Origin: JAAZBA01 sp964461815
GTDB lineage: Bacteria; Bacillota; Clostridia; Oscillospirales; QAMX01
Direction of reading: 5' to 3'
NCBI GenBank assembly: GCA_964461815.1
Contig: CAYWVF010000012.1
Coordinates: 1 to 64,000, forward strand
DNA length: 64,000 nt
The position numbers and the translations under genes were made by a program. The notes under the pieces are model-generated. The model was given only the letters and a program-made list of their open reading frames with translations. It had not been told where the DNA came from and ran no database searches. Below, piece by piece: positions 43,209 through 50,340 of the stretch (the stretch's first letter is position 1; every line of letters starts with the position of its first letter).

Positions 43209-43693
43209 TCTATCAATCTTGCTATCTCTGCAAGCTCCATGCCTCGTTCACTGATAAAGCTTCTCATCTCCTTATCGTGACACAGCACCCTTGTCATAAG
43301 CTTTACTCTGTGTCTGAAGGACGGATCGATACATTCACTGTCTTCTTTGGCAAGTGGACATATACGCAATGCTCTGATATCAAATACAGCGTCTGCTTTT
43401 ACAGCTCCCGTTCTGCTCCATGTACGCACGATCGGGAACAGCGGAAATATCCGACACGAAAGCGGTCGCTGTTTTCTTATACAGCTACCGCCGCATACGA
43501 CTATATCTGCACTGCCGTCAGGGTATTTGAATGCTGTATCTTTCAGGAGCTCCTTTTCTCCCGGGAACAGCCACATTCCATCTTCATCACTGCCCTTGCA
43601 GCATGCGCCCTCACACAATGCTCCGCAGTCAGTATGAAGCGGCGTTGTATCCTCAAGCAATCTGTATGCCTTGCGAAGAGTTGTTTTTAACAT
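43205..43693 (-). CDS. Cysteine-cluster protein (YkgJ-like metal-binding)
   Basis: This 162-residue cytosolic protein has an N-terminal cysteine cluster C23-x3-C27-x3-C31-C32 (TDCGALCEGACC), then CGGSC, RPLSCRIFPLFP and CPLAK. The arrangement resembles the YkgJ zinc/iron-cluster family, in which Cys residues probably hold a metal; function is unknown. Its stop overlaps the end of the convergent amidase-like gene by four bases. The ATG at 43693 is followed upstream by the divergent SRP RNA promoter. Confidence 0.8.
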   Translation of the reverse strand: MLKTTLRKAYRLLEDTTPLHTDCGALCEGACCKGSDEDGMWLFPGEKELLKDTAFKYPDGSADIVVCGGSCIRKQRPLSCRIFPLFPIVRTWSRTGAVKADAVFDIRALRICPLAKEDSECIDPSFRHRVKLMTRVLCHDKEMRSFISERGMELAEIARLID

Positions 43694-43728
43694 ATCACGA
43701 AACCTCCGTACATCAAATAAAAAAGTAC

Positions 43729-43757
43729 TTGATAATTATATCATATTGTGATATAAT
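43729..43757 (+). promoter_or_regulatory. SRP RNA promoter
   Basis: TTGATA (43729-43734), a 17-base spacer and TATAAT (43752-43757). The predicted start is near 43764, which coincides with the 5' end of the folded SRP RNA. Confidence 0.85.
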
Positions 43758-43763
43758 AGTAAA

Positions 43764-44084
43764 GCATCTATTGGAGGCGGCCTTTGACAGGGCTGCACTA
43801 GCCGGGGAGTTAGCGGTGCCCTGTACCTGCAATCCGCTATAGCAGGGGTTATAGACGCATACGAGGGAATACGATGTGCTGCTTACAGGAACACGAAAGC
43901 GGCGATGAGGATCCGGTCTCGCGCAACATAGCGCCGTGAACCATGTCAGGCGGGGAACCGAGCAGCATTAAGCGGAGAGTCTGTGTGTGCCGTGAGGGTG
44001 CCGGTTCCGAGCAGGCTGCGTGTATACCGGGCATATTGTATTTTCGACATGCGTTGTGCTGTCCTGTCAAGGGTCGCCTTGCTT
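43764..44084 (+). ncRNA. ffs: Signal recognition particle RNA, large bacterial type
   Basis: This stretch is rich in G+C and untranslated, and has the SRP RNA hallmarks. The ends pair (GGCGGCC..TTGACAG near 43779 with CTGTCAA..GGGTCGCC near 44064-44077). The distal helix has the conserved GTCAGG...GAGCAGC internal loop with a CGG-GGAA-CCG tetraloop cap near 43945-43965. The length of about 320 nt implies an Alu domain as in Bacillus scRNA. It lies immediately upstream of dnaX, as in many Firmicutes. The protein partners Ffh and FtsY fit (ftsY is at 9563). Exact ends are estimates. Confidence 0.9.
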
Positions 44085-44110
44085 ATTTTCATACGAATGG
44101 AGCTTGCTAT

Positions 44111-45691
44111 ATGAGTTTATATCAGGCATTATATCGCAAATATCGTCCGCAGCGCTTTGAGGATGTCTACGGTCAGGAACATATCACCTCAACGCTTGTA
44201 AATCAGCTTGTACACGATCAGGTCATGCATGCTTATATGTTCACCGGAACAAGAGGAACAGGTAAAACCACATGTGCAAAGCTTCTTGCCAGAGCTGTCA
44301 ACTGCGAGCATCCTGTCAACGGAAGCCCCTGCAATGAGTGTCGTTCGTGCAGGAGCATAATCGAGGCGCACTCTATGGATGTCACGGAGCTTGACGCCGC
44401 ATCGAATACAGGTGTTGATAATATACGTTCCATTCTCGACGAAACAGCCTATCCTCCATCCGAGTTGAAAAAGCGTGTTTATATTATAGATGAGGTCCAC
44501 ATGCTGTCTATCGGTGCTTTTAACGCATTGCTCAAAACATTGGAGGAGCCGCCGGAGTACGTGCTTTTTATCCTTGCCACGACAGAGATACAAAAAGTAC
44601 CTGCAACTATACTCTCACGTTGTCAACGTTTTGATTTTAGGAGAGTCGATGTACAGACACTTTCCGCAAATCTTCAAAAAATAATCGATGCCGAGGGCAT
44701 TTCCATCACACCGGAGGCTGTCGGTCTTATCGCAAGGCTCGGTGACGGCTCAGTTCGTGATTCGCTGTCTATTTTAGAGCGCTGCGTTTCCGAAGCCGGT
44801 GAAAAGACGATCGAACTTGCAGATATCGAACGGTATTTCGGTATCGCCGATTTTATGAGTGTATATAACCTGTCAAAAAGCATTGCTTCATACGACACAG
44901 CGGAGGCTTTGAGAGTTTTGGATTCCGTTTACAGCTCAGGACGTGATATGCGCTCACTTGTATCAAATATACTGTCGCTTTTACGTGATACTCTTATATA
45001 TAAGACTGCCGGAGAAGCATCTGCAACGCTTCTCTCCCCATCGACAGATATAAGCTCCGTTCAAACACTTTCGTCAATGCTTGATCGTGAACGAATAATA
45101 CTCATCATTGACAAATTCAGATCGGTTTTGTCTGAGCTTGGACGTACTGTGACTCCGAGACTGTCGATCGAGCTTGCTATCATAGAATTATGTAATCCGT
45201 CCAGCATAACAGCTACAGGTGCAGCTGTACCCGATGCCCTTATCGCCAGACTCAATGCACTTGAATCGGCTGTAGCCTCAGGCTCAGCACCGATCGTGAA
45301 AAGAGATGCTCCGCAAAAAAAGGTCGAGCCAATACCGGCTACCGCAGAGCACCCTGTTCATGCGCCGTTGCCTAAGGACGGTCTTTCTACCGCTCAGCTA
45401 AAGGATCTCACCGCTCGTCTTTCGGGGAAAATTCCACGTATTGCCGAGGTATATATAATCTCATCCGGATATGAGATCGACGGAAATAATCTCACAATAT
45501 CTACCGAGGGAGATTTCGAACGTGAAATACTAAACGGCAGCGATGTCAAATCCGCCATCGCCGCCGCACTTAATGAAATGCTTGGTATTAAATTTAATAT
45601 CTCCGTTAAAGCAGGTGACTCTGCCGATTCCTTCAGCGGATTTGACAGTATCATATCAAACGCTAAGGACAGTGGCATTGATGTAAAATAA
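44111..45691 (+). CDS. dnaX: DNA polymerase III subunits gamma and tau
   Basis: DnaX is the AAA+ clamp-loader ATPase of the replisome. The 526-residue tau form starts MSLYQALYRKYRPQRFEDVYG. It has Walker A GTRGTGKTTCAKLLARA, a zinc-binding cluster (C..CNECRSC), Walker B IIDEVHMLSIGAFNAL with TLEEPPEYVLFILATTE, and sensor/arginine segments. The C-terminal linker (about 400-430) is Ala/Pro-rich, and a tau tail follows. The ATG at 44111 is used, with GGAG 10 bases upstream; the frame is open further up, but that part is the SRP RNA. At codons 402-404 it contains A AAA AAG, a possible frameshift site. Confidence 0.95.
   Translation: MSLYQALYRKYRPQRFEDVYGQEHITSTLVNQLVHDQVMHAYMFTGTRGTGKTTCAKLLARAVNCEHPVNGSPCNECRSCRSIIEAHSMDVTELDAASNTGVDNIRSILDETAYPPSELKKRVYIIDEVHMLSIGAFNALLKTLEEPPEYVLFILATTEIQKVPATILSRCQRFDFRRVDVQTLSANLQKIIDAEGISITPEAVGLIARLGDGSVRDSLSILERCVSEAGEKTIELADIERYFGIADFMSVYNLSKSIASYDTAEALRVLDSVYSSGRDMRSLVSNILSLLRDTLIYKTAGEASATLLSPSTDISSVQTLSSMLDRERIILIIDKFRSVLSELGRTVTPRLSIELAIIELCNPSSITATGAAVPDALIARLNALESAVASGSAPIVKRDAPQKKVEPIPATAEHPVHAPLPKDGLSTAQLKDLTARLSGKIPRIAEVYIISSGYEIDGNNLTISTEGDFEREILNGSDVKSAIAAALNEMLGIKFNISVKAGDSADSFSGFDSIISNAKDSGIDVK
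45316..45322 (+). promoter_or_regulatory. Candidate -1 frameshift heptamer in dnaX
   Basis: In the dnaX frame the bases read CAA-AAA-AAG, so A-AAA-AAG is in the register used in E. coli dnaX. A -1 shift would add 17 codons and stop at TAA 45373-45375, giving about 421 residues. A run of seven A could also cause transcriptional slippage. A downstream AGCC/GGCT hairpin is weak, and there is no strong internal Shine-Dalgarno. Confidence 0.45.
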
Positions 45692-45693
45692 AA

Positions 45694-46203
45694 TCACCAT
45701 CGCCCGGAATCATCTATTACGACGCTCCCATTTTGGAGCGTCTTTTTTACATTGATTATCCTCTGATTCTCCGACCCTCTGAATTTCAAATCCAGATTTC
45801 GTCGTGATTTGATAAACGGGCCGTCAACGATAACATCGGCAAGCTCAATGAGGCTGTTTACAGTCTCATTATTCATCGTCAAAAGCTTTTCAAATTCATA
45901 TCCCGTATATATTGCCAGCTCCAGACCTCTGCTTTTTATCAACCTTGCCAGCTCGACAAGTCCCTCAGCCTGACAAAACGGTTCTCCGCCCGTAAACGTC
46001 ACTCCCCTGACGAGAGGATTAGAACATATTTTTTCAAAAACAGCCGCAATATCCATCTCATATCCGCCATCAAAGTCCCACGACTGTGGATTGTGACAGC
46101 CCTCACAGTGATGCGGACAACCCTGTGTGAATACAGCTACTCTGATACCGGGACCGTCAACGATAGAATCGCCGACGAGCCCCGCAAGTCTTAATTTTCC
46201 CAT
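45694..46203 (-). CDS. nrdG: Anaerobic ribonucleotide reductase activating protein
   Basis: NrdG is a radical-SAM enzyme that creates the glycyl radical on NrdD. The 169-residue protein has C29-x3-C33-x2-C36 (QGCPHHCEGCHNPQ), GVTFTGGEPFCQAE and the YTGYEFEKLL strand, with VDVIVDGPF-like DVIVDGPFIKSRRNLDLKF. It is translated just 3 bases after nrdD, with no clear ribosome site of its own, implying coupling. Its final codons overlap the terminator of convergent dnaX; the last residues (KTLQNGSVVIDDSGRW) are encoded by that stem and differ from typical family ends. Confidence 0.95.
   Translation of the reverse strand: MGKLRLAGLVGDSIVDGPGIRVAVFTQGCPHHCEGCHNPQSWDFDGGYEMDIAAVFEKICSNPLVRGVTFTGGEPFCQAEGLVELARLIKSRGLELAIYTGYEFEKLLTMNNETVNSLIELADVIVDGPFIKSRRNLDLKFRGSENQRIINVKKTLQNGSVVIDDSGRW
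45721..45748 (+). terminator. dnaX terminator lying inside nrdG
   Basis: GACGCTCC/GGAGCGTC with a CATTTT loop, followed by six T, 29 bases beyond the dnaX stop. The whole stem lies within the coding 3' end of nrdG on the other strand. Confidence 0.9.
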
Positions 46204-46206
46204 TTT

Positions 46207-48522
46207 TTACATAGAGTGCTTAACTCTGTCTCTTTCTTCGGCACGTTTTGCATCGTTGAAAGAATCAAGTGTTCCTACAAGATAGCCTGTAATTCGTCTG
46301 ATCCTCTCAAAGCCTACTCCGCCCTCATTCTCATGACGTCCGCACTTCGGGCATTCCTCACCGATTATACCATTGTAACCGCAGATCGGATCTCTGTCTA
46401 CAGGATGGTTTATAGAGCCATAGCCCACTCCAAGCTCCTTCATTGCACGTACAACGGATTCGAAAGCCTCTACGTTATTTGCAGTATCACCGTCAAGCTC
46501 TACATATGTGATATGTCCGGCATTTGTCAATGCATGATACGGTGCTTCTATCTTGATCTTATCATATACTGAGATGTTATAATACACCGGGATATGGAAG
46601 CTGTTTGTATAGTATTCTCTGTCCGTAACGCCTGGAATTATTCCGTACTTTTTCTTATCTATCTTTACAAAGCGTCCGGAAAGTCCTTCAGCAGGTGTTG
46701 CAAGCAGTGTGAAATTCATTCTTGTTTCCTGTGACTTTCTGTCAAGAAAATCTCTCATAAAGCTGATGATCTCTATACCGAGTACACGTGATTCCTCACT
46801 CTCGCCATGATGCTTGCCTGTAAGCGCTACGAGAGTCTCCGCGAGTCCGATAAAGCCGACTGACAGTGTTCCGTGCTTGAGTACCTCTCCTACCGTATCT
46901 CCGATATTAAGCTTTTCGGAGTCTATCCATACTCCCTGTCCCATGAGGAAGCGATAATTACGCACCTTTTTTGCTGCCTGGATCTTATAGCGGTCAAGAA
47001 GCTGCTTACAGCAAAGCTCCATCTTACGTTCCAGCTCTTCAAAGAACCAATCAAGGTTTTTATTAGCCTTTATAGCGATTCTCGGAAGATTTACCGTAGT
47101 AAAGCTGAGATTTCCACGTCCGAAGGTGATCTCTCTTGTCGGATCATATACATTGCCTATAACTCTCGTGCGGCATCCCATATATGCTACCTCTGTTTCG
47201 GGATGACCGGGCTTATAATATTTGTAGTTGAACGGTGCATCAATGAATGAGAAGTTGGGGAACAGTCTCTTTGCACTTACTTTACATGCGAGCTTGAACA
47301 GATCGTAGTTCGGGTCGCCCTCGTTATAGTTGATGCCCTCTTTGACCTTAAATATCTGAATAGGATATATCGGTGTCTCGCCGTTTCCGAGTCCTGCTTC
47401 TGTTGCAAGCAGCAGGTTACGAACTACCATTCGTCCCTCAGAGCTTATATCTGTACCATAGTTAAGAGATGAGAACGGTACCTGTGCACCTGCACGGCTG
47501 TGCATTGTATTGAGATTATGTATCAGCGCTTCCATCGCCTGATATGTTGCACGGTCTACTTCCTTTGCTGTATAGGACTTTGCAAATGTACGTATCTTCT
47601 GATATACCTCTTCGTCCAGCTTGAACAGCTCCGCTTCAAGTGCATCGTAGGCTTCGTTTCCGTCGAGCATCGGATACTCGCCTTTTTCCTCCCAGATATT
47701 CTTTATCGCACTGTATACTTCATCTGAATCCATTTCATACTCAGGTGCAAGAATGCTCATCGCCTTTGCAAAATTGCGAGCATACAGCTTACGATATGTC
47801 TTACGAACGCCGACTGTCATTGCAAAATCAAAATTAGGTATAGACTGTCCGCCATGCTGGTCGTTCTGATTTGCCTGAATAGTGATACATGCAAGTGCCG
47901 CATAGCTCTGAATATCATTCGGCTCACGAAGATAGCCATGACCGGTTGAAAATCCACCCTTGAACAGCTTGAGCAGATCGATCTGGCAGCAGGTCGTAGT
48001 CAGAGCATAAAAATCAAAATCATGGATATGGATGTCACCCTCACTGTGAGCCTTAGCCTGCTCTGTCGTGAGAAGAGATTTAAGATAATAATCCTTTGCA
48101 CCCTCTGTGCCGTATTTAAGCATCACGCCCATAGGATTATCGCCATCTATATTCGCATTATCACGCTTCATATCGCTGTCTGTAGCATCTGAAAATGTAA
48201 GCTCGTCATATATTTTCATAAGACGTGTATTCAGCTCTCTTGTGCGTGTTCTCTCTGCACGGTACAGGATGTACTTTCTTGCTACGAAAGCATAGCCTGA
48301 TTCCATAAGCACGTTTTCAACCATATCCTGTATATCCTCGACGCCCGGAGCTTCATTTCCGAACTTTGCAAGGAGCTTATCCTCTACATCCTTTGCAAGC
48401 TTGTCACATACAGCACGGTCATATCTTCCGCACGCCTGCATAGCTTTATCTATGGCAACTGCGATTTTTTCGATACTGTAATCAACCTTTCGACCGTCTC
48501 TTTTAATAATACTGTTAAACAT
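46207..48522 (-). CDS. nrdD: Anaerobic (class III) ribonucleoside-triphosphate reductase
   Basis: NrdD makes deoxyribonucleotides under anoxia using a glycyl radical. The 771-residue protein has an N-terminal ATP-cone (FNSIIKRDGRKVDYSIEKIA), the barrel with HIHDFDFYALTTTCCQIDL, GGFSTGHGYLREP and SIPNFDFAM, and a C-terminal zinc-binding part (CGYNG...CPKCGRHE). The radical glycine is in RRITGYLVG (about G746). The ATG at 48522 is supported by GGAGG. Two NrdR boxes cover the promoter. No aerobic NrdAB or class II NrdJ is visible in this window. Confidence 0.97.
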   Translation of the reverse strand: MFNSIIKRDGRKVDYSIEKIAVAIDKAMQACGRYDRAVCDKLAKDVEDKLLAKFGNEAPGVEDIQDMVENVLMESGYAFVARKYILYRAERTRTRELNTRLMKIYDELTFSDATDSDMKRDNANIDGDNPMGVMLKYGTEGAKDYYLKSLLTTEQAKAHSEGDIHIHDFDFYALTTTCCQIDLLKLFKGGFSTGHGYLREPNDIQSYAALACITIQANQNDQHGGQSIPNFDFAMTVGVRKTYRKLYARNFAKAMSILAPEYEMDSDEVYSAIKNIWEEKGEYPMLDGNEAYDALEAELFKLDEEVYQKIRTFAKSYTAKEVDRATYQAMEALIHNLNTMHSRAGAQVPFSSLNYGTDISSEGRMVVRNLLLATEAGLGNGETPIYPIQIFKVKEGINYNEGDPNYDLFKLACKVSAKRLFPNFSFIDAPFNYKYYKPGHPETEVAYMGCRTRVIGNVYDPTREITFGRGNLSFTTVNLPRIAIKANKNLDWFFEELERKMELCCKQLLDRYKIQAAKKVRNYRFLMGQGVWIDSEKLNIGDTVGEVLKHGTLSVGFIGLAETLVALTGKHHGESEESRVLGIEIISFMRDFLDRKSQETRMNFTLLATPAEGLSGRFVKIDKKKYGIIPGVTDREYYTNSFHIPVYYNISVYDKIKIEAPYHALTNAGHITYVELDGDTANNVEAFESVVRAMKELGVGYGSINHPVDRDPICGYNGIIGEECPKCGRHENEGGVGFERIRRITGYLVGTLDSFNDAKRAEERDRVKHSM

Positions 48523-48592
48523 TTGTACCAATCCTCCGTCTTGAGGCCGACTGTATCCACTCAAAAAACAGGCTGTTTTGCTTCAGTCAACC

Positions 48593-48645
48593 ACACTATA
48601 TGTTGTTAATGACATAAGTTTACCACACTACATATAGTTTGTCAA
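48593..48645 (-). promoter_or_regulatory. nrdDG promoter with two NrdR boxes
   Basis: Two copies of the NrdR consensus (ACACTATATGTTGTTA at 48593-48608 and ACACTACATATAGTTT at 48625-48640) start 32 bp apart, three helical turns, the usual spacing for NrdR. On the minus strand, TTGACA (48640-48645), a 17-base spacer and TAAACT (48617-48622) form the promoter. One box lies between -35 and -10 and the other just downstream of -10. The remaining stretch to 48781 is AT-rich with nothing else recognised. Confidence 0.85.
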
Positions 48646-48781
48646 CACATAATTACTACTATTTTTTATTATTTACTATTTTGGTATAAATTGACGAATA
48701 TCAATGTGCCCCGTGTAGCGTTCTAACCAAATGAGTAATAGCGGTCTATATTTTGAAATTTAAAAAAATATAAATTAGGGG

Positions 48782-48810
48782 TTGACAAACGGTGTAAAGT
48801 GTAGTATAAT
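48782..48810 (+). promoter_or_regulatory. tRNA operon promoter
   Basis: TTGACA (48782-48787), 17 bases and TATAAT (48805-48810), a perfect sigma-A promoter 55 bases before tRNA-Met. Confidence 0.88.
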
Positions 48811-48864
48811 AATCAGCGTTGTCGAGTGAATTAAGTTATTGAAAAGCTTGACAGACAATAATGT

Positions 48865-48941
48865 GGCGGCATAGCTCAGCTGGCTAGAGCATACGGTTCA
48901 TACCCGTACGGTCGTGGGTTCAAGTCCAACTGCCGCTACCA
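48865..48941 (+). tRNA. tRNA-Met (CAT), elongator type
   Basis: This 77-nt cloverleaf has acceptor GGCGGCA/TGCCGCT, D-stem GCTC/GAGC, anticodon stem TACGG/CCGTA around TTCATAC (anticodon CAT) and an encoded CCA. The T-stem GTGGG/CCAAC has one mismatch (G51-A63). The acceptor-stem first pair G-U fits elongator rather than initiator Met. Lysidine-modified tRNA-Ile2 is less likely. Confidence 0.9.
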
Positions 48942-48947
48942 TTTTTT

Positions 48948-49022
48948 GGCCCGTTGGTCAAGCGGTTAAGACACCGCCCTTTCACGGCGGTAACACGAGT
49001 TCGATTCTCGTACGGGTCACCA
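48948..49022 (+). tRNA. tRNA-Glu (TTC)
   Basis: This 75-nt gene has acceptor GGCCCGT/ACGGGTC, anticodon stem CCGCC/GGCGG around CTTTCAC (anticodon TTC), T-stem ACGAG/CTCGT and an encoded CCA. It begins 6 bases after tRNA-Met. Confidence 0.95.
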
Positions 49023-49078
49023 ATTAAAACTCTACTGATAAGTAGAGTTTTAATTCTTTTTCATATCTGTTAGTTTTC

Positions 49079-49155
49079 GGAGATGTAGCTCAGCTGGTCA
49101 GAGCGTACGGTTCACATCCGTAAGGTCGTGGGTTCGAGCCCCTCCATCTCCACCA
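49079..49155 (+). tRNA. tRNA-Val (CAC)
   Basis: This 77-nt gene has acceptor GGAGATG/CATCTCC, D-stem GCTC/GAGC, anticodon stem TACGG/CCGTA around TTCACAT (anticodon CAC) and CCA. The T-stem GTGGG/CCCTC has a T50-T64 mismatch. The arms closely resemble the tRNA-Met gene of the same operon. Confidence 0.93.
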
Positions 49156-49156
49156 T

Positions 49157-49198
49157 AAAGAAGCACCTTTTGTCTGCCGTACAAAAGGTGCTTCTTTT
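49157..49198 (+). terminator. Terminator of the tRNA operon
   Basis: AGAAGCACCTTTTGT (49159-49173) pairs with ACAAAAGGTGCTTCT (49181-49195), followed by T4. It sits directly after tRNA-Val. Confidence 0.92.
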
Positions 49199-49200
49199 CA

Positions 49201-49350
49201 ACTAAATCCGCCCTTGCGGACGGAATAAATCCACTTACAGTGGATGAAATCACTTTGTGATGAAATCAAACTTCGTTGGAAGAAGGACGGATTTAATTTC
49301 ATCTGCGAAGCGGATTTCATCCGAGTGAGGCGAGGGTTTCATTGAGAAGT
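49201..49350. repeat. Tandem mini-hairpin array
   Basis: A chain of short palindromes sits between shared GATGAAAT or ATTTCAT spacers: TCCGCCCTTGCGGACGGA, ATCCACTTACAGTGGAT, ATCACTTTGTGAT, and on the opposite polarity ATCTGCGAAGCGGAT. AAATCCG near 49204 recurs as CGGATTT near 49288, so the array folds back on itself. No ORF or ribosome site is present. Similar arrays are typical of intergenic mobile debris in gut Clostridia (inference). Confidence 0.6.
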
Positions 49351-49386
49351 GATTGGTATACTCTTCAATTTTCTTTGTTTTGTCTA

Positions 49387-49469
49387 CGCACTGTTATATA
49401 GCTCTTTCGCAGCTCATGGCATCGGTTTTTGACACTTCTCAACCGATACCATGTTTTTGATATAGTGCG
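49387..49469. repeat. Nested inverted repeats before the BceAB genes
   Basis: ATGGCATCGGTT (49416-49427) pairs with AACCGATACCAT (49441-49452) apart from one position. Outside it, CGCACT (49387-49392) pairs with AGTGCG (49464-49469). GTTTTTGA follows the inner stem. It could be a terminator-like or leader structure. Nothing else is seen in 49156-49572 apart from the array and operator listed separately. Confidence 0.5.
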
Positions 49470-49495
49470 ACTACCCGATCATCATTTACAGATAG

Positions 49496-49518
49496 ATACT
49501 TACAACGATTGTAAGTAT
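49496..49518. promoter_or_regulatory. Palindromic operator upstream of the BceAB-RS module
   Basis: ATACTTACAA-CGA-TTGTAAGTAT has perfect 10-bp arms with a 3-base centre, 55 bases before the bceA-like start. The TTACA...TGTAA core resembles the target of BceR-type response regulators (from memory, TNACA-N4-TGTAA), here with 5 bases in the centre. The regulator encoded at 52418 is the obvious candidate binder. Confidence 0.65.
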
Positions 49519-49572
49519 TATTTATCGCATTTTTGTGCTATCATTTAATTACAAATGATAGGAGGTATTCAT

Positions 49573-50340
49573 ATGAAGCCCATTTTGAATATTGAGAATT
49601 TAACGAAGGTCTACGGGAACGTACCGAACCAAACGAAAGCATTAAATGGTATCACCTTTCAGGTAATGCAGGGAGAGTTTCTCGGCATTATGGGCAGTAG
49701 TGGTTCCGGCAAGTCCACACTGCTCAACTGCATTGCAACTGTGATCCGACCTACAGGAGGCAGCATCCTGGTAGAAAACGATGATCTTATATCTCTCAAC
49801 GGAAAAGCCCTCGCAGAGTATCGTGGCAAGAAGATCGGATATCTGTTTCAGAACTTCGAGCTGCTTGATAATCTGACAGGACGTGAAAATATACTGCTTC
49901 CCGCTTTCCTGCACAATGTATCTGAAAAAGAGGGCTGTCGAAGGCTCGAGCAACTAGCAGAATATCTTGAGATCACAGATGTTATTGACAAATCGCCTCA
50001 AAAGATGTCCGGCGGTCAAAGGCAGCGCGTTGCGCTGGCACGAGCATTGATCCTAAACCCCAAAATGGTACTTGCTGACGAGCCCACCGGGGCACTTGAT
50101 TCCAAAAACGCACGTAATATAATGAAAAAGCTATCCGATCTAAATCACGACGATCACACAACTATTCTTATGGTCACACACGATTCCAATGCCGCAAGCT
50201 TTTGCAAGCGCATCCTTTTCATCCAGGACGGTGTGATATTTCACGAGCTTCGTCGAGGTGATGAAAATCAACAGGCATTTTACGAGCGCATTCTGAAGGT
50301 AATAGCTCAGCTGGGAGGTGGCAGCTCCAATGTTCTCTAA
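49573..50340 (+). CDS. BceA-type ABC transporter ATPase
   Basis: This 255-residue ATPase of a peptide-antibiotic detoxification module has Walker A GSSGSGKST at 41-49, Q-loop FQNFELLDNLTG, signature MSGGQRQRVALARAL, Walker B MVLADEPTGALD and the H-loop MVTHDSNAASFC. The ATG at 49573 has GGAGGT 7 bases upstream. It overlaps the permease start. Together with the following permease, regulator and kinase it forms a complete Bce-like unit. The ligand (bacitracin, lantibiotic or host peptide) cannot be read from sequence. Confidence 0.9.
   Translation: MKPILNIENLTKVYGNVPNQTKALNGITFQVMQGEFLGIMGSSGSGKSTLLNCIATVIRPTGGSILVENDDLISLNGKALAEYRGKKIGYLFQNFELLDNLTGRENILLPAFLHNVSEKEGCRRLEQLAEYLEITDVIDKSPQKMSGGQRQRVALARALILNPKMVLADEPTGALDSKNARNIMKKLSDLNHDDHTTILMVTHDSNAASFCKRILFIQDGVIFHELRRGDENQQAFYERILKVIAQLGGGSSNVL

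Noticed and set aside
43943..44110. N-terminal extension of DnaX
   Set aside because: These codons lie in the SRP RNA. The MSLYQALYRKYRP start at 44111 is the conserved one.
48865..48941. tRNA-Ile2 (lysidine) instead of tRNA-Met
   Set aside because: The acceptor GGCGGCA and the anticodon arm TTCATAC match elongator tRNA-Met of Clostridia better, though only aminoacylation data could prove it.
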